Source of the DNA: Anas platyrhynchos
Taxonomy: Eukaryota; Chordata; Aves; Anseriformes; Anatidae
NCBI RefSeq assembly: GCF_047663525.1
Contig: NC_092621.1
Span: 11,791,001-11,855,000 of the forward strand
DNA: 64,000 bases
Direction: 5' to 3'
Shown: piece by piece, positions 58,501 through 64,000 of the stretch
Layout: the number at the start of each line of letters is the position of its first letter
How positions within the stretch are numbered: the first letter of the stretch is position 1
Position numbers and translations under genes: made by a program
The notes under the pieces: model-generated
The model's database searches: none
What the model saw: the letters and a program-made list of their open reading frames with translations, nothing else
Told to the model about the DNA's origin: nothing

Positions 58501-60994
58501 GCCGAAGTTTACTTAGCAGTGTGGGACATACCGCCACTGTTAAACAACAGCTAAAAGCTCATTCCCAGAGTCTCTTTTAAAGACCAGTACCTCATTCCAG
58601 GCCTCCACATGCCACTGCAGGCAAGGCTCCATATTACAACTGGTGCTGAGTTGTGGTTTATATCCAAGTAATTGGCAATGAAAAGGCCTGAGAAGTCGCT
58701 TTTCACGAATGTCGATGCACTGAACATCTCGGGTCTTGAAACCACCGCTGCAGTTAGCAGAGCACTGTAAACAAAACAGAAAGGAGCACTTCTTCAAATG
58801 ATGCCAACAGCTGAGCCCTTCCAGTCTCCCTTTTTATCCCCAGAGCTTGCTCAAAGTGCCTCATGCATCAGTACCAGCTTCTATCCCCAAATACCACAGC
58901 CTCTCCTGCTGCTCAGGAAGAAATGAATTTGCTACCCTAAGGATAAAGACAAATACACATTTAATTATTCTGTCTTCATCCAGAATTAAAGCCTATTCTG
59001 CCAATGCCACTGAATAACCACAGATTAGCTTTAACTTCTATGACTGTGGCATTAGTTGTTATCTTGCAACATTCTCGTTTACATCAATAATGATTCTTGA
59101 TTTGAACAAGGAAACTGAACATCCTACTTCCCCTGGGAGTAGGAGAACGGGTGAAAGGGGTGTCCATGTTCTTGTTCACAGAAGTCTCTGCCCCTCTGAA
59201 TAAAAACAATGGACAAAATTGACTGTGCAAGAAACTCAGTAGACAGCAGCCTGAAAACACATGCAAATTGTATTTGGTAATAAACTCAGACTATAGGACC
59301 TAGTCTGAAACACCTTTCCTTTAGGTGAGGGGAAGAATTAGATGAGAGGAAGAGAACACAAAGATTTACTACACTGGCAGTGGGATACAGCTGTCTTGCT
59401 GTGGTAAGTTGCCTTAAAATCTTTGAAACAAGTAATGAGAGAAAGAATTGCTCCTTGCAAAAGCAAACAAAAAATACCCATTTTAATATATTAAATTGTA
59501 GTTAGGTTTGTATATTTCAATTGCTGTAAAATAAGGAAGGCTTACACAACAGAAATCCGCTAGTAAAGGCCTTTTATCTCAAAGTGTCCTCTTGGACTGA
59601 GGCTTTAAAACATTTGTTTCCCATAATATTTTAACATTAAATCTGATTTCTAGCTACTTTTTGTGACACAAACATCACCTACTTGTTGCAAGAGCAATAA
59701 CTTTTACAAAGGAAGAGTGAAGGTGAAATATGTCTTGCTTGAAGTAGGACTGCAGAATGTCTGTGCATCATTTAAAATCAATTTTGAAGGTTTAAGTGTG
59801 GTTATGGCCTTGCCTGGACTTTCTATACAAGCACGTATTTCAAGTACAAATCAGTTCTATGTCAAAAAGCTCAATAATATAACCCAGGTTTTGTAACTAT
59901 AATCTTTTCTGCAGACTCTTCTCTGCATAAATCTGCCCTCTAGTCCAATGGCAACATAACAGTCTACAAAAATGATAAGTGTCTGAGAAAGTTTGAGACA
60001 CCTATCTTTCTATCCCTTCCTAAATCAACATTATTTCAAACAGAATTCTGCAGTTTTTCCTCTTCTGAGTCTTGAAAAATAGCTCACTACTTGATGCCCC
60101 AGTTCTAAACAGAATGAAGACAAAACATAATAAGCTTCAAGAAGTCACGAAAGTCCTTCCAGGTGTTCACCACACACCTTACAATATCAAAAAAAGAACT
60201 CAAACACAATTCCTTGGGTTCCACTTAACCACTTAAAAGTATCTACTTGGATACTTTCCTGTGTGTTGCCCAGACCTTTGTATGTAACTTGGACTAAAAA
60301 AGACCCTAGCCAAATCAGGCATTCTCCCCATTACATATTTCTTTATTTCTTTCTCTCTTTCTTTCTCTTTCTTTTTTTTAAATTACAAAAATTATGAGTT
60401 AAATGAACGGGGAATAGACCATGCCATGTGAGAAATGAGTAGACACTGACCAAGGTGAAGAGGAGTGTGAAAAGTCCCTCTCCCAAATTTTTACCTCCTT
60501 ATTAAAATTAGGATATACCTATAGAGGCAGAGATCAAAAAGAAACACTTGCAAATATGTAGAGCTTTGCCCTAGGATCTCCACAAAACATGGACCATGAG
60601 CTGTGCGTTAGCTCTAGGTGCAAGATTTAATGAACATGATCCCCCCACAGGAAGAATAAAATTCACAGCAGGTGCATTACCATAAATAACTTAGTCAGGA
60701 AATTAGCACTGGATGGTCAACTGGGAATCATGTATGCATTCATTAAGTAAATACTTATTTTAAAAATGAAGTAGTTAGAAATCCCTAGTCTTTGAAGAGC
60801 GCAAGCTTACTGTTCAAACGCAGCTCTCCAAATGAAGTTACCTTGCTCCAGTTTCCTGTTTTCCAGCTAGCACATGGGCGGAGATAACATTTTCTGACAG
60901 GATCAGGCTGTTTTGTGTGTTGACAGTGAGACGCATTTTTACTGCTGCACTCCACGTGTCTCCAGAAAGCTCCCATTCCACAGGTGGTAGAGCA
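52275..60994 (-). CDS. ADAMTS12: ADAMTS12, C-terminal five coding exons (5' part outside window)
   Basis: A secreted zinc metalloproteinase of the extracellular matrix; family members cleave matrix substrates such as COMP. Only the C-terminal region is here: four thrombospondin type 1 repeat cassettes and a PLAC domain, in exons 60842-60994, 58591-58764, 56733-56879, 54598-54751 and 52275-52510. The joined frame is open for 287 codons plus TAG. Each repeat exon begins exactly at the first Cys of CSxxC, with the WxxxxWxxC lead split by the intron. Catalytic, disintegrin and spacer exons would lie to the right. ADAMTS7 has the same layout, but the TARS1 neighbour and my recollection of the human C-terminus favour ADAMTS12. 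Sequons visible include NAS, NWS, NCS, NQT and NKT. Confidence 0.93.
53230..53445 (+). mobile_element. Ancient CR1/L3-like LINE tail in ADAMTS12 intron
   Basis: Reads gctgcaacttgctgccagaa then ggttcaaaaagggacgtacc, atattcatggaaaaagttcc and ataaatgg. This order is typical of old amniote CR1/L3 3' ends. Strongly diverged, antisense to ADAMTS12. Confidence 0.5.
54598..54751 (-). CDS. ADAMTS12: ADAMTS12 exon: last thrombospondin type 1 repeat
   Basis: 154 nt from acceptor tttcag to donor gtatga. It starts [20 protein letters not shown] and ends [10 protein letters not shown] plus the first base of Gly. It leads into the PLAC domain. Confidence 0.94.
56733..56879 (-). CDS. ADAMTS12: ADAMTS12 exon: thrombospondin type 1 repeat
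   Basis: 147 nt, 49 codons, from acceptor tgttag to donor gtaggt. It starts [20 protein letters not shown], has CDWTKRP, which also fits the family, and ends [11 protein letters not shown]. Confidence 0.94.
58591..58764 (-). CDS. ADAMTS12: ADAMTS12 exon: thrombospondin type 1 repeat
   Basis: 174 nt, 58 codons, from acceptor ttacag to donor gtactg. It starts [20 protein letters not shown] and ends [13 protein letters not shown]. The first Asn-Cys-Ser is an unusual but valid N-glycosylation sequon. Confidence 0.93.
60343..60378. repeat. CTTT-rich microsatellite
   Basis: Imperfect TTTC/CTCT units ending in poly(T), in an ADAMTS12 intron. Confidence 0.85.
60842..60994 (-). CDS. ADAMTS12: ADAMTS12 exon: thrombospondin type 1 repeat
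   Basis: 153 nt, 51 codons, from acceptor ggccag to donor gtaact. It runs [20 protein letters not shown] through [17 protein letters not shown]. It holds most of one repeat and the Trp-rich start (WKTGNW) of the next. Confidence 0.93.
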
Positions 60995-62179
60995 CTGGCC
61001 AAGGGGAGAGGAAAGCCCAAGGGGAAAACTTGAGGTTAGTAAATCATTCTGGTAACAATTCAGGTGCCTGAACAAAAATATCTAGAGATTTTAGATAGCC
61101 TAGGTTATTTGAGAAGTCTGTACAGATGTTCAAAAGAAGACTTAAATTTACCAGTCTTACATGTACTTAAAATTACAAAGGAGGGCTTTCTGTTGCTGTG
61201 TTAGGAAAATACCAATTCTGCCTTACAGCATGCAAACATTCTGATATATACTCCGGAAAACTTCTGCTTATTGAGACATTCTAAATCTGTACCAGCTGTT
61301 CCAACGTTTCCCTCTCTGATCTTTGGGGAATCTAAGGCAAAATGTCATTGCATCCAATCTTTGTCAGTGTTCCCTCTCTATCCCTAACACTGCTAATGAG
61401 ATATTTAGCAAATTGAATACATGATGCTGAAAACCTGAAATAAATTGTGAGAGACTCCTGGGAAAACTCCACAGTAAAACTATTTTTAAAAGCATGAATC
61501 CAAAGTGTGGATAAGTGTTTCCAAAACTGCAGGACGGCTTTAGTATCAGAGGTAAGAGGCCATGGATTGTGCCAGTCTATAGCTCCCAAGAGTGCCTGCT
61601 TTTCAGCAAGAAGCCCCTGTAAAGAGGTAAAAATTGACTGGAGACCCCCTTTTACATTTTTCTGCCTTAAAATGTGAGGGACAGTAAACTATATGCATAG
61701 AGTCAAATCCAACACATGCCAAGCATATTATAGCTGGCATGAGAAACAGCATAAATAGTCCCGGATTAAGCCACTGAATGATGAAGAGAGCAACTTCTAC
61801 TGTGTGGTTTACAGTAAATTTACAAGTACAGACATATCCTAAGGAGCAAAGAAGCATCAGAATACTGGCAGTTATTCTGAAATTTATCAAGTGCATTACA
61901 GTAACAGTAGAAAGACAGGATAGCAAGAGATTCGTCTACATAGAATATGGTGGTATTGAAATATCAAGGCCTTAAACATAAGTCATCAAAAAACAGGAAG
62001 TGATTTTTGCTAAGAACAGGTAAACAAGACAAAAATACACAAAGTCAGAAAACTGTAGACTAAAAATTATTTCTAAGTAAGGAACAATAAGAAAACATTC
62101 TGTCAGTGTTAGAATCAAGGTGTGTGTATGGGGAAATATAAGTCCTTCATCTCATGAGAAATGTAATAGCTGACATTCA

Positions 62180-62300
62180 CAAAATCACAGGATAGGACAG
62201 GATGCCTGTAGGTCATATTGTCCAATCCACCTGCTCAAGCTGGACCATCTAGAGCCAGTTGCTCAGGACCATGGCCAGAAGGCAGAAATTAAGTGGGCCA
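62180..62300 (-). mobile_element. CR1 LINE 3' fragment
   Basis: Reads acaaaatcacaggataggac then ccacctgctcaagctggacc, tctagagccagttgctcagg and accatggcc, matching the CR1 3' end of a different subfamily from its neighbours. Sense to ADAMTS12. Confidence 0.75.
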
Positions 62301-62479
62301 GGTTTCACATAAAGTTAATTTTAACTAGAAGCAGCAGCTTGAATCAAAATAGCAAAAGATAAATAAAATATTAAAAATAGTAAATTGAGATGTGTTAAGT
62401 ATCCTCAAATTGTTTTCATCGGTTCTGCAAAGTTGCATTTATTGACCATACCACAATAGCGATTCAGGTGTTCATAAAT

Positions 62480-63300
62480 GACCTTTGAACTGTTGAGAAT
62501 AATCTTTAAAAATTATGGAAGATTAAGGAGGCCCCAGAGGATTAGAGAAGAACACCTTTCAAATTACCTTTGGGAAAACAAAAAGACAGATCTATGGACT
62601 AAGAACACACTGCCTAGCTTCACAGGAAGATACAAAAGCAAAATATTAAACAATCAAGACCAAAATGGCATATGGTAACAACAATAAAGCAGACAACATG
62701 GACCTTTCAAGAACAAATAGGGTACCTGGTTTAATGAAAAAAAGAGAGCCAGTCAACATGATGCACATTGGCATGATTGTTCTCTTAGCAAATGATAGAA
62801 ATATGACCCAAGTGAAATCATTACAATGCACATCTAATCAAAAAAGTATAATAAAGTGGTCCTCAGTGATTCAACATCACAATGAAAAGATGTTTCAAAT
62901 GCAGCTCTGCAGGTCTCTGTCCAGAGCCAAGCTTTCTTCAGTATTTTCATTAAAAAATTGAATGATGAAGGAGAGCATGCACTTAAAAATTTTGCAGATG
63001 ACACCATGTTGGGAGAGTTGGCAGGAACACTGGAAGACACAACCTGAATTCAAAAATGTCTTGCCAAGTAGAAAAATCTCAAGGAAACAGTAAACTGAAA
63101 TTTAAAAGATGTAAAAAAACTGCATTTAGGAAAAACCTTTTATATATATATAAAGCTTTGTGTACATATATATATATATATATATACACACAACAAACAA
63201 AACCAAGAACATCTGTTGAAAATAATAATATTGTATTAAGGGATCCAGGTTTTCAATGGTCCACAAATCAAATGAATCAAAATGGAATGGATACAAAACA
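62480..63300 (+). mobile_element. Heavily decayed CR1 reverse transcriptase
   Basis: The + strand around 62985-63015 translates KFADDTMLGELAG, the catalytic FADD box. Downstream, at about 63100-63135, a remnant of the CKxLHLGxN block is seen. Many stops and frameshifts. Antisense to ADAMTS12. Confidence 0.7.
63163..63186. repeat. (TA)n tract
   Basis: Short TA run ending in ACACAC. Confidence 0.85.
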
Positions 63301-63357
63301 ATCCAAATTTCATCCCAACAGTAATATATATATACATGTGTATGTGTGTATACGTTT

Positions 63358-63359
63358 GA

Positions 63360-63412
<53 letters not shown>

Positions 63413-63420
63413 CACACACG
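63358..63420. repeat. (TA)n microsatellite with (CA)n end
   Basis: About 25 uninterrupted TA units, then ACACAC. A further TA/TG run lies just upstream (63324-63350). Confidence 0.95.
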
Positions 63421-63535
63421 CAAAACTATACAACTATAGCTATTATTCCATTTTATTTGCCATCTGTCAGCTAGGTCCATAATGAGCACCACTGCTGATA
63501 GCTTGATGACCAGTGATGAGTGGTCCTAAGGGTGG

Positions 63536-64000
63536 GATCATAGAATTGTAGAATGGCTTGGGTTGGAAGGGGCCTTAAAAGACCATCTAGTTCCAATTCC
63601 CCTGCATTGGGTAGGGACACCACCCATTAGATCAGGTTGCCCAGGGCCTCATCCAACCTGGCCTTGAACACCTCCAGGGATGGGGCATCCACAGCTTCTC
63701 TGTGCATCCCATGTCAATGCCTCACCACCCTCTGAGTAAAGAATTTCCTCCTGACATCTCATCTAAATCATCTCTCTTTTAGTTTAAAAGCATTCCACCT
63801 TGTCCTATCATTATATGATAACGCAAAAAGTTGCTCTCCATAGTTTTTATAAGCCCCCTTTAAGTATTGAAAAGCTGCAATGACGTCACCTTGGAGACTT
63901 CTCTTCTCCAGGCTGCACATCCCCAGCTCCTTCAGCCTTTCTTCATAAGACAGGTGCTCCAGCCCTCTGACCATCCTCATGGCCCTCATTCGGACCCACT
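63536..64000 (-). mobile_element. CR1 LINE 3' part, cut by window edge
   Basis: 3' end atagaattgtagaatggctt at the left. The minus-strand remnant reads MRMVRGLEHLSYEERLKELG then MCSLEKRSLQGDVIAAFQYL. Sense to ADAMTS12; continues past the right edge. Confidence 0.93.

Larger units (their letters stand above)
60995..64000 (-). other. ADAMTS12: ADAMTS12 intron (continues beyond window)
   Basis: No further thrombospondin-repeat exon is visible to the right edge. The interval holds three CR1-related copies and AT microsatellites. Confidence 0.7.

Overview
This window is bird nuclear DNA. CR1 (chicken repeat 1) LINE copies dominate the interspersed repeats, and several keep the 3' tail built from ATTCTGTG-like octamers. 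Two recognisable protein-coding genes point towards each other: TARS1 (cytosolic threonyl-tRNA synthetase, + strand, complete) and the 3' end of ADAMTS12 (a secreted metalloproteinase, - strand, continuing past the right edge). The same tail-to-tail pair lies on human 5p13, a segment that corresponds to the avian Z chromosome, so the window is probably Z-linked. The species cannot be fixed from the sequence.

Layout. 1-11.68 kb is intergenic, with four CR1 copies, simple repeats and no supported host gene. 11.69-12.64 kb is a CpG island with the TARS1 promoter. 12.142-28.019 kb is the TARS1 coding region: 19 exons, all with GT-AG introns, joining into one 711-codon frame. Every class II synthetase motif, the editing-site His/Cys residues and the three zinc ligands are present. 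Three introns are only 81-82 nt, and the four CR1 pieces in TARS1 introns are all antisense to the gene. 28.35-49.6 kb is intergenic, with two CR1 copies, one apparently solo retroviral LTR of about 1 kb (39.16-40.20 kb) and simple repeats. 52.275-60.994 kb holds the last five coding exons of ADAMTS12: four thrombospondin type 1 repeat cassettes and the PLAC domain with the stop codon. 61-64 kb is ADAMTS12 intron, with old and younger CR1 copies and a long (TA)n tract.

The two genes are not functionally linked. TARS1 charges tRNA-Thr in the cytoplasm, and ADAMTS12 works in the extracellular matrix. I found no new gene system. The observations most worth a check are a perfect C/EBP-ATF response element about 100 bp before the TARS1 start codon, a four-site TAATTA cluster at 47.4 kb, a 22-nt-arm palindrome in TARS1 intron 2, three CTCF-like motifs, and an open, basic, acid-poor frame directly upstream of the TARS1 ATG.
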